Source of the DNA: an uncultured Clostridia bacterium
GTDB lineage: Bacteria; Bacillota; Clostridia; Christensenellales; Pumilibacteraceae
Reading direction: 5' to 3'
Assembly (NCBI GenBank): GCA_947066105.1
Contig: CAMSYM010000002.1
Coordinates: 1 to 64,000, forward strand
DNA length: 64,000 nucleotides
The position numbers and the translations under genes are program-made. Positions 34,101 to 42,326 of the stretch are shown here, piece by piece. Each line of letters opens with the position of its first letter. Within the stretch, counting starts at the first letter, position 1. The notes beneath the pieces were generated by a model that worked only from the letters and a program-made list of their open reading frames with translations, had not been told where the DNA came from and did not search any database.

Positions 34101-35968
34101 ACGTGGCGTTGAACCCCGAATTCAAGATCGATATACAAATGCTCGGTCGCGGGTTTGTCAATTATGTGACCGACGTTACCTATAAGCACACCGTTAACGG
34201 CGCGACGATAACGACGCTCAAAGGCGAGATAAATAAGATGATAACGGTAACGACCGAAATATCGTTTAAGCTCAACGACAATTTCGCCGTTACCGACGGC
34301 GGCGCGACCGGCAATACGGGTACCGTTACCAAGACGTGGAATATAGTGACAAAGCATAATGCGCTCGTGTTCGGCGATACGGAAAGCACGTTCGCTTACG
34401 GCGAAAATGGCGCGCTGGCTCTGCCCGAACAGAGCGTTGTCGGTAACGCAATGACGGTTACGTTTGCCAAGGCAACTGATGCGACGAAGTATGAGAACGT
34501 TGCGAGCGTATATGCGGAAGCCGACAAGCTTTACGAATGTGTGGACGGCGTCAAGGGCGACGCGATATCGGGTACGCTTCGAGAGTACTTTGACGGCGTG
34601 CTGTTCGATAACGGCATCGGCAAGTATCGCGTTACGTCTACGGCGGCGGATTATGTTTCGGGCGTCGACGGCGAAAACGGTGCGATATATCATGCCGTAC
34701 CCGTAACGGTGGAATTTACGGTCACCGCTCGGTCTATATCCGACAGTGCGGTCAATACCACGGTCGCGACCGCGGGGCTGGTATATTCGGGCGAAGCGGT
34801 CGAGGCAAAGGTGACGCTTGTTTTCAACGGCGTTACGCTCGAAAAAGACGTCGATTACACGCTCGTTTACGATAATAACGTTCATGCGGGCGACGGCGCG
34901 ACGGTTTCCGTCAAGGGTATCGGCAATTATTCCGGCGATATCGAAAGGACGTATGCCATAGCCAAAGCGACGGATAACGAATGGACGGTATCGCTCAATA
35001 TCGCGTCGTGGGTGACGGGCAAGTTCAACAGAAACATCAGTATCGTTACCGGCAGGACCAAGTACGGCGCGAACACGCTGTCGTATGCGGTCGAGCCGTC
35101 GGAAGATGTTGCGGGCAAGCTTTCGCAAGACGTCATAGACGGGCTTAGATCGATAGACGTGCAAAACGGAAAGGTGACGGCGGCTACCGAAACGTTGTTT
35201 ATAAAACTGCCCGTCGGCGAATACACTCTGATCGCCGCCATGCAGGACAGTACGGACTATAACGCAATAGGCGGCGCGTTCGTATTCAATGTTTTGGAAG
35301 AACAATACATAGAACCGACGCTTAATAATATATCCGACGGCGCTACGCAAAACCAGGTCTATACGGGCAATCTTTTGTCTATGAGCATACGCAACTTCGA
35401 CGGCGCGGCTATGAGCGTGGAGTGCAGCAACGGCTTGTACTTCGACGCGAACGGCGGCACGGTGTATGCGACCAATGCGGGTACATACACCGTCAAGCTC
35501 CATCTTATAAGCGACGAATGCACGTGGATGGACGGCACTACCGACGATATCACGCTTACCTGGACGGTCGCGCCGCGCGTCGTTAAAGCGCCCGTACCCG
35601 ACGAAAATAAGTTCATAGTAAACGGTTCGATACAGTCGTACATGCCGCAGGGTTTCGATCCGACGCTCATGATAATAGAAAACAACGAGCGCAGCGAAGC
35701 GGGCAGTACTTACGTTACGGTCTATCTCAAAGACGCCAAAAACTACGTTTGGGACGACGGGACCAACGGTGCGCGCGTATTCGCGTGGGAGATCGAAACA
35801 GCCGATTGGATATTCGTTACGATAGCTTGCGTACTCGGCGGCGCAGTGCTTATAGCGGTGCTGTTTGCCGCAGGGCAATTCTTTAAACACCGTGCGCGCA
35901 TGGCGGATCTTGCGGAAGCCGAAAAGATGCGCGGCGCGTCCGACAACGACAAAGGAGGTAACGCATAA
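31181..35968 (+). CDS. Giant surface protein with beta-helix and repeated domains, C-terminal membrane anchor
   Basis: This 1595-residue protein has an N-terminal signal (VTVALLSVLVAFCVAWGG) and a Gly-rich right-handed beta-helix region over about 190-480, with repeats such as GGGIYSSNV and NGAGIYANNGGSIVIDGGN. A series of all-beta domains follows (ADKVFNGTAHTPDVTSV and VYSGEAVEAKVTLVFNG type, resembling MBG/Ig-like modules). A single membrane helix lies at about 1545-1568 (IFVTIACVLGGAVLIAVLF), with a short basic tail and no LPxTG sorting motif. It is therefore exported and membrane-held. Its role (adhesin or glycan binding) is inferred. Stop and next start overlap (TAATG), so it is coupled to two intracellular partners. 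Confidence 0.85.
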   Translation: MKKVLSVRVVTVALLSVLVAFCVAWGGMSLFSPFGRAEETENETPAPAVAEIVEGYKDKLIDDNIVDGEIAPVILSGTRAEIAAKWSEMCAKATTKYVYLRLDSDWVAERPTGTDGVEQDAAPIFGTGNGFVTSTSVGPGAIDVTGKKVILDLNGHVIDRDLDDPKYVDKNYNGSVIYVSSASSDFVLVDSDPAAEHKTEVDGVQADKYTYEEMTFSVVDPNSWYPQIDIVTKTKAVTGGIITGGSAVGTSQWGISFGGGIRIYNGNLHMFGGTVFGNRVSFNGAGIYANNGGSIVIDGGNVIANEGLSTVSGSLGGGVFISANVEFTLKRGLITANKSRSGAGVYGDTNSVLNIDGGRIISNTAGTSGNGQGGGVYANGALTVRGGEISRNLSGHSGGGIYSSNVAVSEIAGGEISYNLSNVGGGITANTDITLSGGLITHNYAYYRDYGLYFLTPGTLKLAGPVKIKENGTKKSTSNDISGAKTVTVTGELERGTAPDEDCAEIYISEYLSPITGYGENGLNREDGHVIDPSRYFHFTYNPDDIGKAVFQEGVGVIYETPFKTIYYGSNTGNSGDYNIDLQITDSQYGMVMNYGEYGKFGLCVSLESGTGDDSAEENVWFHRYAYDKKNESADEDDLGEYQSYGRAVIEAGIYVGSAQVKTGDGWRYITIRVVVRPKSLESSTAEFGAAGYVKIAYDDADKVFNGTAHTPDVTSVAIEEGENSTWFESLVKDSAYTVEYENNIHVAGASYVVIKGKGNYGGTVKLPFEIVQPSGHYYTESGDADCVTVWQIYNGTAWTDANGSKFTYDDTSKKYSVRALVKSKFDDGTVYNSYVYAADGKEADFKLAVGDTTLIDPGLKLVFKNDGKIVADIFDAGEYAISVECVDEANGLKGDFALPTSAISSDVVMDPYSITKAELEAATVESGKSLLAVVLGNDEYLPFITEVKYVADDVATDGNTLFAYVLYNGKQFDVALNPEFKIDIQMLGRGFVNYVTDVTYKHTVNGATITTLKGEINKMITVTTEISFKLNDNFAVTDGGATGNTGTVTKTWNIVTKHNALVFGDTESTFAYGENGALALPEQSVVGNAMTVTFAKATDATKYENVASVYAEADKLYECVDGVKGDAISGTLREYFDGVLFDNGIGKYRVTSTAADYVSGVDGENGAIYHAVPVTVEFTVTARSISDSAVNTTVATAGLVYSGEAVEAKVTLVFNGVTLEKDVDYTLVYDNNVHAGDGATVSVKGIGNYSGDIERTYAIAKATDNEWTVSLNIASWVTGKFNRNISIVTGRTKYGANTLSYAVEPSEDVAGKLSQDVIDGLRSIDVQNGKVTAATETLFIKLPVGEYTLIAAMQDSTDYNAIGGAFVFNVLEEQYIEPTLNNISDGATQNQVYTGNLLSMSIRNFDGAAMSVECSNGLYFDANGGTVYATNAGTYTVKLHLISDECTWMDGTTDDITLTWTVAPRVVKAPVPDENKFIVNGSIQSYMPQGFDPTLMIIENNERSEAGSTYVTVYLKDAKNYVWDDGTNGARVFAWEIETADWIFVTIACVLGGAVLIAVLFAAGQFFKHRARMADLAEAEKMRGASDNDKGGNA

Positions 35969-37137
35969 TGTTTACATATCTTTGCGGATCGATCTTTGCG
36001 GGGTGGCAGATCTCGCTAATGACGGTCTTGTGCGTAGCGCTCGGCGTGATGCTCGTACTCAACATTTGGTTTTCGTACATTTGGCGTATCAAAGCCGAAC
36101 GGCAAATGCACAACGATAATCTTCAAAACAGACGCGACGCATTGCTTGCCAAGCTCGAATATCTTAAAAGCGGCGGCGACGCCGAGCCGCAGACTTGGAT
36201 AGACTTTGCGGCGTTCGGCGAAGATGATGACGAGGAAGAAGAAACGACCGACGATCAGCCGACGATTCCTTTGACCATTCCGATGAACGACGGAAAACAA
36301 CCGTTGCACACGGTCATGCTCGCGGTCGACGATCTGTCGCCGCGCACGCGCAACAAGCTGGGCATGCGTCCCAAACGGTTCAACGGCAAAAAGTTTTACG
36401 TGCGCTACTCGCTCGGCTTCGACGCCAAACTGCGTTTATCGGACGACGAAACAAAAGCGCGGTACGTGCAGATAGTTAACGATATGCGCGCGTACGAGGG
36501 CGTGACGATCGAAAAGAATTTCAGCGTTCAGCATATAATGTACGGCGCCGAGCTGCTCGCGTCGGTCGTGTTTTTGGGCAAGCGTTTGTGCGTGGCGTAC
36601 GCGCTCGATCCCAAGCAGTATGCCGAAGGCAAGCATCACGGCGACGACAAGTCCGATAAAAAACGGTTCGCTCGCACCCCGCTCGTCGTGCGCGTGTTGA
36701 GCGACAACAAGGTGGAAACGGCAAAGTTCATGTTTGCCGAGCTTGCTAAAAAGCATTCGCTCGCCGTCGGCAAAAAGAAGTCGTTTAAGTACGACATGAC
36801 CGAAAGATCTAAGGACGAGTTGGTGTGCATAGGGTCTATGCGCGTGATAATCGTCGACGAGGTTTCGCCGCTGTCGTTGCAGTATTACGAAACGTCGGAC
36901 AACGTTGCGACCGCGCCCGACTTGAACGGCGCAACGGTCACCGCTGACAACACGGCAACGGTCGAGCCTGTAACGGCAAAGACGGATAAACAAAAGACGG
37001 AAGGAGTATCGGCGGAAGCGGCGGCTGTCGCGGACGAAAGCGAAAAGCAAGCCGAGCATAGTCCCGACGCATCATCAGATGAAATGGCGGACGCCGAAGT
37101 GTCGCCCGTAGTCAAATCCAAAAGGAGAAAGAAATAA
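35968..37137 (+). CDS. Membrane-anchored protein with basic C-terminus, partner of the surface protein
   Basis: This 389-residue protein has one N-terminal membrane helix (ISLMTVLCVALGVMLVLNIWF), an acidic linker (GEDDDEEEETTDD) and a globular part over about 125-310. It contains FYVRYSLGFDAKLRLSDDETK and GKRLCVAYALDP. I recall similar 'F-x-A-K-L...D-x-x-T-K' segments in uncharacterised clostridial membrane proteins. A low-complexity tail ends KSKRRKK. Topology suggests that the globular part is cytoplasmic. It overlaps both neighbours by one base. A role in assembling or anchoring the upstream surface protein is inferred from coupling only. Confidence 0.7.
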   Translation: MFTYLCGSIFAGWQISLMTVLCVALGVMLVLNIWFSYIWRIKAERQMHNDNLQNRRDALLAKLEYLKSGGDAEPQTWIDFAAFGEDDDEEEETTDDQPTIPLTIPMNDGKQPLHTVMLAVDDLSPRTRNKLGMRPKRFNGKKFYVRYSLGFDAKLRLSDDETKARYVQIVNDMRAYEGVTIEKNFSVQHIMYGAELLASVVFLGKRLCVAYALDPKQYAEGKHHGDDKSDKKRFARTPLVVRVLSDNKVETAKFMFAELAKKHSLAVGKKKSFKYDMTERSKDELVCIGSMRVIIVDEVSPLSLQYYETSDNVATAPDLNGATVTADNTATVEPVTAKTDKQKTEGVSAEAAAVADESEKQAEHSPDASSDEMADAEVSPVVKSKRRKK

Positions 37138-37373
37138 TGGCAGGCAAAAAGAAATCCCAGCTTAGAAAGGAGATCGAATCGAGCCGTTTGGAGATAGAAA
37201 ATCTCGAACGCAAGCTCGGCAGATCGCAAACGGCGATAATCGAGGCGATAATTTCGCATACCAAGCCCGCCGATGCGGACATAGAATATTTCAGAACGTA
37301 CGCCGCGCTTATCGACGTGGAACGCGAAAACTTGCAAAAGCTCACGGCGGAGCTTAAACTGCTCGAAAAGTAA
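37137..37373 (+). CDS. Small coiled-coil protein, third gene of the surface operon
   Basis: This 78-residue, highly charged protein is predicted to be almost entirely helical. It has two heptad stretches (QLRKEIESSRLEIENLERKL and VERENLQKLTAELKLLE). It has no signal or membrane segment. The ATG overlaps the stop of the membrane protein (TAATG). I do not recognise a family. The tight coupling suggests that it binds the cytoplasmic part of the preceding protein, which is inference. Confidence 0.7.
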   Translation: MAGKKKSQLRKEIESSRLEIENLERKLGRSQTAIIEAIISHTKPADADIEYFRTYAALIDVERENLQKLTAELKLLEK

Positions 37374-37384
37374 AGGCTTGTTTT

Positions 37385-37450
37385 CGATCGGCGTGTTTGC
37401 TTGCAAGCATAAAACGCGACGACAAGTGTTTTAACACCTTTTATTTCGGG
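37385..37450. repeat. Short dispersed repeat (GCTTGCAAG...CGACGAC type), copy 1
   Basis: It contains GTTTGCTTGCAAG, then GCGACGACAA, then TTTTAACACCTTTTATTT. The same order of words is found at 44836-44905. The GTGTTTTAACAC dyad followed by CTTTTATTT could act as a weak terminator of the operon ending at 37373. Confidence 0.55.
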
Positions 37451-37467
37451 CGTAACATAAACGGTTA

Positions 37468-37503
37468 AAAGACTTTTGTTTACTTTTGTGAGCAAAAGTC
37501 TTT
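37468..37503 (+). terminator. Terminator-like hairpin after the surface operon
   Basis: A perfect 11-base stem AAAGACTTTTG/CAAAAGTCTTT with a 14-base loop, just upstream of the promoter of the next gene. Confidence 0.7.
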
Positions 37504-37511
37504 CGCGCACT

Positions 37512-37540
37512 TTGACATTCGCGCCGTCATGTGTTACAAT
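37512..37540 (+). promoter_or_regulatory. Promoter of the first BspA-type lipoprotein
   Basis: TTGACA at 37512-37517, 17 bases, TACAAT at 37535-37540. The ATG at 37529 lies between these boxes and cannot be the start of translation. Confidence 0.8.
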
Positions 37541-37561
37541 CAAACAAAGGAGTCGTATCTG

Positions 37562-39769
37562 TTGAAAATCGTAAAACGTATTTTAATTTCGGCGGGAGCG
37601 GTCGGCGCGGCGTGTTGCGCGCTGGTTTTGTCCGCATGCGCACATGCGCATAAATACGGCGAATGGATCCAAACACAAGCACCCGACTGCACTCGCGGCG
37701 GATTTGCCGAGCGGGTCTGCGCTTGCGGCGTTACGGAAGAAAAGGCGCTCGACCCGCTCGGACACGATCTTATAAGCAAGAACGGCAAGCCCGCGACCTG
37801 CACCGATGGCGGTTGGGCGGATTACGTGATATGCTCGCGTTGCGATCATACTACGTATGTCGAGCTCGTCCCGACGGGGCATAGCTTTGCTCCGACGTGG
37901 TCGAGCGACGAAAACGAGCATTGGCATGCGTCCGTTTGCGGACACGACGTTCGGGCGGACGTCGCCGCGCACGAATATGGCGACGGCAGCGTTTGCACCG
38001 TTTGCGATCGTGACGCGGGCTATTCCGTCGGACTCGATCTTACTCTGTCGCAGGACAAAACGTATTACAGTGCGTCATGCGGCACGGCGAGCGGCGATAT
38101 AATAGTACCCGATACTTACAACGGCTTGCCCGTCACGCAAATAACGGCTAACGGGTTTAGGGACCGTACCGACGTGACGTCGGTCGTGTTCGGTTCAAAC
38201 GTTTCGAGCGTCGGCGAACGCGCGTTTTCGGGCTGTACCGCATTGACGCGCGTAGAGCTTAAAAACGTGCGTGAAATAGGCGAGTTCGCTTTTGAAAAAA
38301 CGGCGTTAAGCACGGTCGTCGTGCCGAATAGCGTCGAGCGAATAAGGCGCGGGGCGTTTTGGCAGTGCGATAAGCTTGCAGAGCTGACCGTGCCGTTTAT
38401 AGGCGAGCGCGCGGCGGACACTGCCAACGTGCATTTCGGCTACATATTCGGCGCAAACGGCTATGCGCAAAACACCTATGCGCCGCGCTCGCTCGTAACG
38501 TTGACAGTTACGGGCGGGACTGCCGTAGGGCTGAATGCGTTTACCGGGTGCGCGTATATCAAGAATATCGAACTGCCGCGTACGATAACGACTGTGGACG
38601 CGCATGCCTTCGATAATACATATATCGATAGCGCGACCGTGCCGTCGGGGGCGGTCACGGCGTTGCCCAAAACGACGCTTACCGACGTGACGGTGATATG
38701 CGGAAGCGTTTGGAGCAAAGCGTTCGACGGCTTTACTGCTCTTAAAACCGCGAGTTTGCGCGGTGAAGTAAAGGTGATAAGCAACAGCGCGTTCGCGGGT
38801 TGTTCCGCGCTCGAAAGCGTAGAGTTTTGCGACGGCGTGGAAGAGCTGCTCGAATACGCGTTTATGGATTGCGTGGCGTTAAAGAGCATACGGCTGCCCG
38901 ATACCGTCACTTCGGTGGCGAGTTATGCGTTTAGCGGCTGTAAAAGCGTTACGGAATTGACGCTCGGCAACGGACTCGAATTTATCGGCGGACGCGCTTT
39001 TGCGGACTGTATCGGTTTGACCGAAGTCGTGATACCCGATAGCGTCGATCCGATACTGGGTATCGGCAGCGGCGCGTTTGCGGGCTGTACCGCGCTTGAT
39101 AGCGTATCGTTGCCGTCGGGGCTGTTGCGCGTAGGCGACGCATTGTTTGAAAACTGCACTTCGCTCGTATCTATAAATATACCCGATACCGTCACGGCGT
39201 TGGGTTCGGCGTTCGCGGGCTGTACATCGCTCAAAAGCGTAAGAGTACCGGACGGAGTGACGAGCATAGGACGCGGCGCGTTTGCGGGTTGTTCCGCGCT
39301 CGCGGAGATCACTTTGCCGTTTGTGGGAAGAGATAAAAAAACAGCAACGTCTTACAGTCAATATCCGTTCGGAGAGATATTTTACGCGAGAAAACAGTAC
39401 GACGGTTGTGACGCTACCGAGCAGTTTTATCATAATTGGGATATGGATAAGCTCGACGGAAAATCGACATATTACATACCGCGCTCGCTTACGCGTGTGA
39501 CGATAACGGGCGGCGATATACTTACGGGCGCTTTTTCAAATTGCGCGAATATTAAGGAAGTTACGTTGGGCGCGGGCGTTAACGTTATAGAGAAAAACGC
39601 TTTTTTCGGATGTTCGGCGCTTAAAAGCGTGGTGTTCGGTAATGCGTCGGGCTGGAAGGTCTTTTCGGAGCTTGACGGCGCGGGCATTGCCGTCGACGTG
39701 ACCGATCGGACGCAAAACGCCGCGAAACTGACCGATACGTTTATCGACAGACGTTGGGTGAGAGTGTAG
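37562..39769 (+). CDS. BspA-type leucine-rich-repeat lipoprotein, TTG start
   Basis: This 735-residue lipoprotein starts at TTG 37562 (AAAGGAG upstream), because the promoter excludes the ATG at 37529. The signal peptide ends in the lipobox LSAC (Cys26). Residues about 28-170 form a His/Cys-rich module with three CxC/CxxC groups (VCACG, CSRC, CTVC) and the motif SSDENEHWHASVC. From about 180 follow many BspA/TpLRR repeats of the form AFSGCTALTRVEL, IPDTVTALGSAFAGCTSLKSV. Such proteins are surface adhesins in gut bacteria and Treponema. The same DENEHWHA module occurs in the lipoprotein at 55314. Confidence 0.9.
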   Translation: MKIVKRILISAGAVGAACCALVLSACAHAHKYGEWIQTQAPDCTRGGFAERVCACGVTEEKALDPLGHDLISKNGKPATCTDGGWADYVICSRCDHTTYVELVPTGHSFAPTWSSDENEHWHASVCGHDVRADVAAHEYGDGSVCTVCDRDAGYSVGLDLTLSQDKTYYSASCGTASGDIIVPDTYNGLPVTQITANGFRDRTDVTSVVFGSNVSSVGERAFSGCTALTRVELKNVREIGEFAFEKTALSTVVVPNSVERIRRGAFWQCDKLAELTVPFIGERAADTANVHFGYIFGANGYAQNTYAPRSLVTLTVTGGTAVGLNAFTGCAYIKNIELPRTITTVDAHAFDNTYIDSATVPSGAVTALPKTTLTDVTVICGSVWSKAFDGFTALKTASLRGEVKVISNSAFAGCSALESVEFCDGVEELLEYAFMDCVALKSIRLPDTVTSVASYAFSGCKSVTELTLGNGLEFIGGRAFADCIGLTEVVIPDSVDPILGIGSGAFAGCTALDSVSLPSGLLRVGDALFENCTSLVSINIPDTVTALGSAFAGCTSLKSVRVPDGVTSIGRGAFAGCSALAEITLPFVGRDKKTATSYSQYPFGEIFYARKQYDGCDATEQFYHNWDMDKLDGKSTYYIPRSLTRVTITGGDILTGAFSNCANIKEVTLGAGVNVIEKNAFFGCSALKSVVFGNASGWKVFSELDGAGIAVDVTDRTQNAAKLTDTFIDRRWVRV

Positions 39770-39774
39770 TAAAT

Positions 39775-40500
39775 TCGGAATTCGGAATTCGGAATGCGGA
39801 ATTCGGAATTGATGGTTGATTGAGTATTAGTGCGGCTGACGCTTGGATCTCTTCGCTCCACTCGCTTTGCTCGTTTCGGTCGAGATGATGGGGATAGTGA
39901 TATGTAATACACTATTCTTTTCTTGTCATTCTGAGCGAAGCGAAGAATCTCCACCATAAATAATAAAGATGAGATTGCCCACTGCGCTACGCTTGTTTAG
40001 AATGACAATGATATAGCATTACTTGTACACGCCAAACAATAACCAACATTCCCATCATTTCGAGCGGAGCAGGTGAAGAAGCACAATTAATGCTAACGAT
40101 ATTTAGAATTGTAAAACATCGTTTATAGTAACAAAAAACTACGCGTAGCCTCCGGCTACCGAGAAATCAAGGCGAGCCGCCGCAAGGTGGATAAATAATT
40201 CGGAATTCGGAATGCGGAATTATGGTCGATTAAGTATTGGTGCGGCTAACGCCTGGATCTCTCCACTACACTCGCATACGCTCGTTTCGGTCGAGATGAT
40301 GGGGTGAGTGATATGTAATACACTATTCTTTTCTTGTCATTCTGAGCGAAGCGAAGAATCTCAACCATATAAAATAAATAAAGATGAGATTGCCCACTGC
40401 GCTACGCTTGTTCAGAATGACAATGATATAGCATTACTTGTATACGCCAAACAACAGCCAACACACCCATCATTTCGAGCGTAGCGAGAAATCTTTCTTA
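39775..40500. repeat. Intergenic repeat block 7, a 411-base tandem duplication
   Basis: Two nearly identical copies of a composite unit lie 411 bases apart; for example TATGTAATACACTATTCTTT starts at 39901 and again at 40312. Each has a hairpin core (39846-39892, 40256-40303). Each also has a second-family fold-back with perfect outer arms TTGTCATTCTGA, the first near 39926 and the second near 40339. GCGTAGCCTCCGGCTACCGA lies at about 40144. The high identity points to recent duplication. Confidence 0.9.
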
Positions 40501-40561
40501 TCATTATTTTTTTGTCCTAAGCATATTTGTCCGCCATCACGACCATATTATTTCTACAAAT

Positions 40562-40590
40562 AAAAACTCCGCACACATGCGGGGTTTTTT
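40562..40590 (+). terminator. Intrinsic terminator 15 bases upstream of cwlJ
   Basis: AAAAACTCCGC, a six-base loop, then GCGGGGTTTTTT: an 11-base stem with one G-T pair and a T6 tract. It either closes transcription coming out of the repeat block or acts in the cwlJ leader. Confidence 0.8.
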
Positions 40591-40605
40591 GCATAAACAT
40601 TTAGC

Positions 40606-41016
40606 ATGAACGAATTGGAATTGCTTGCACGGCTTATCCAGTGCGAAGCCGGCGGCGAAGGCGATACGGGCATGCGCGCGGTAGCGTCGGTCGTTATGAA
40701 CAGAGTAGAGCAACAACGCGGCGAGTACGGCAGGTACAATACCGTGCGCGACGTGGTTTTTGCGCCGCGCCAATTCGAGTGTGCGACCGAACAACAGCAA
40801 AGCATATACAATATGCGTCCCGAAGCCATACATTACGAGATAGCGCAATGGGCGTTGGGCGGCGGGCGGTTGGGCGACGTTTACGACTCGTTGTGGTTTT
40901 TCAATCCTTACTCGGCTACGTGCCGCACTAATTTTCCCAATCAAAACGGTTATTTCAAGGCGCGCATAGGCAATCATTGTTTTTACTCGCCCGCGAGCGG
41001 TTATTTCAATACGTGA
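40606..41016 (+). CDS. cwlJ: Cell wall hydrolase, CwlJ/SleB-like spore cortex-lytic enzyme
   Basis: This 136-residue Hydrolase_2 family protein has the core LLARLIQCEAGGEGDTGMRAVASVVMNRV with the catalytic Glu (about residue 14), and the C-terminal NPYSATCRTNFPN and IGNHCFY segments typical of CwlJ. It has no signal peptide, which is normal for CwlJ, a coat-located enzyme. The GerQ-like gene follows 55 bases downstream, the same pairing as in Bacillus, where GerQ is needed for CwlJ localisation. This supports a spore-forming host. No Shine-Dalgarno is evident before the ATG, and a terminator lies 15 bases upstream. Confidence 0.9.
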   Translation: MNELELLARLIQCEAGGEGDTGMRAVASVVMNRVEQQRGEYGRYNTVRDVVFAPRQFECATEQQQSIYNMRPEAIHYEIAQWALGGGRLGDVYDSLWFFNPYSATCRTNFPNQNGYFKARIGNHCFYSPASGYFNT

Positions 41017-41071
41017 CGCTTTCGCGCGACGTATTTTTCGGTATTAATTTTTCCGTATGGAGGATACATAA

Positions 41072-41335
41072 ATGGACTGTGAAAGACAGGTGGAGATCAA
41101 CATTCCCGACCCGTTGCCCGATTTTAACTCGGAAAACAACGTCGGCACGTGGAAACAGCTTTTCGCAACGAATATCGGCAAGCGTGCCAAGATAGAAATT
41201 TCGCTGTTCGACGGGTCGATACGTTCGATATCGGGCGAGATATACATAGTCGGCAACGCTTATGTCGGAGTCACGTGCAACGGCAATATTTGTTTGTGTG
41301 ATATCTTTTCCGTTAAGTTCGTCACTTTTTATTGA
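41072..41335 (+). CDS. gerQ: GerQ-like spore coat protein
   Basis: This 87-residue protein contains GTWKQLFATNIGKRAKIEIS followed by a small beta domain ending CDIFSVKFVTFY, resembling the core of GerQ (short strands, then 'Y-L-D-Y-V-T-F'). GerQ is a coat protein cross-linked by transglutaminase and required for CwlJ function in germination. ATGGAGGATACATAA gives a good ribosome site. The family match is from memory and from the cwlJ context, so it is moderate. A strong terminator follows. Confidence 0.75.
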   Translation: MDCERQVEINIPDPLPDFNSENNVGTWKQLFATNIGKRAKIEISLFDGSIRSISGEIYIVGNAYVGVTCNGNICLCDIFSVKFVTFY

Positions 41336-41362
41336 TCGACGACCGCCGATAATTCGCACAAT

Positions 41363-41406
41363 AAAAGGCGTGCATGTCTGCGGAGATCGCGGCTCGCACG
41401 CCTTTT
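41363..41406. terminator. Bidirectional terminator between gerQ and ppx
   Basis: A perfect 11-base stem AAAAGGCGTGC/GCACGCCTTTT with a 22-base loop. T tracts at both ends let it serve both convergent genes. Confidence 0.85.
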
Positions 41407-41428
41407 GCGTTAAAGATATTTTTAATTG

Positions 41429-42265
41429 TCAAACGTTAGGCGGCATATATCCGTCGAGAACCGCATCGAGATTGCCCGCGTTGGACACGTAAAATTCGGT
41501 CGCGCCGACATGGTTGACGAGCGCTTGCAAAATTATCGCGCCGTACGGCACGGTGTCCGCGCGTTTGGCGCACAGCGGACGAAATACGGGCAATTTTCTA
41601 TCGAGCAACATCGGCATGTATCCGTCAAGCCCGCTCGCGGTAAACTTAGTCGAAACGGCGTTTTTGTCGTATACTTTTAGATTGAGCATTGCGGCGGCGA
41701 TCGTGCATGCGCTTCCGCCCGATAGGACGAGCGGGTAGGGCGGCACGTCGCCGAACTCGGCTACAAGCGACGGCGCGGCGTCTATCGCTTTGCGGTAGTC
41801 GCCGTTAAATTTGTTTTTCAAAACGACCACGCCCAGCGGCAAGCTTTTAACGTAGCTCGGCGTTATGCCGTCTGCGGACGAAATAAGCTCCATGCTCCCG
41901 CCGCCGAGATCGCACACCGTTACCGCGCCTTTCGGCTTGACCGCGCCGTTGAGCGCGAGATATGCCTCCTGTATCGGTGAAAGCACCGTCACGTCGAGTC
42001 CCGTTCGTTCTTTTACGCTCGCGCAAAATTCGCCGCCGTCTGCGGCGCGTCGCACCGCTTCGGTAGCGAAAGCCGACACGCTCTGCGCGTCGCGTACGAG
42101 CTTGGCGTATTCGGCGAGTACTGCTATCGTTTTGCGTATGCCGTCGGGGTCGAGTTTGCCCGTGCGTTCTATGCCGAACGCGAGCTGGGTTATTTCCGAC
42201 CGCACCGAGCCGTCGGTCATGGCGAGCCGCACCGAGTTTGAACCTATATCTATCGCCGCGCGCAT
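41429..42265 (-). CDS. Ppx/GppA phosphatase family protein
   Basis: This 278-residue member of the exopolyphosphatase/pppGpp phosphatase family has the ASKHA-fold phosphate motifs IDIGSNSVRLA at the start, VCDLGGGSMEL near 120 and VLSGGSACTIAA near 200. It lacks the C-terminal extension of long Ppx proteins, so it is the short Ppx/GppA-like form common in Firmicutes. AAAGGAG precedes the ATG. It lies downstream of divIC, with a small hairpin between them. Confidence 0.92.
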   Translation of the reverse strand: MRAAIDIGSNSVRLAMTDGSVRSEITQLAFGIERTGKLDPDGIRKTIAVLAEYAKLVRDAQSVSAFATEAVRRAADGGEFCASVKERTGLDVTVLSPIQEAYLALNGAVKPKGAVTVCDLGGGSMELISSADGITPSYVKSLPLGVVVLKNKFNGDYRKAIDAAPSLVAEFGDVPPYPLVLSGGSACTIAAAMLNLKVYDKNAVSTKFTASGLDGYMPMLLDRKLPVFRPLCAKRADTVPYGAIILQALVNHVGATEFYVSNAGNLDAVLDGYMPPNV

Positions 42266-42287
42266 GATATCTCCTTTAACAAGTAAT

Positions 42288-42313
42288 AAAGGCTGTCGAA
42301 TTGGACAGCCTTT
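42288..42313 (-). terminator. Hairpin between divIC and ppx
   Basis: A perfect 10-base stem AAAGGCTGTC/GACAGCCTTT with a six-base loop, directly after the divIC stop. The T tract on the minus strand is short, so partial termination is likely and ppx may be expressed by read-through. Confidence 0.7.
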
Positions 42314-42326
42314 TCGCTTTAAACGT

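Noticed and set aside
37529-37561. ATG 37529 as start of the BspA lipoprotein
   Set aside because: It lies between the -35 and -10 boxes of the gene's own promoter, and the added residues would spoil the lipoprotein signal peptide.
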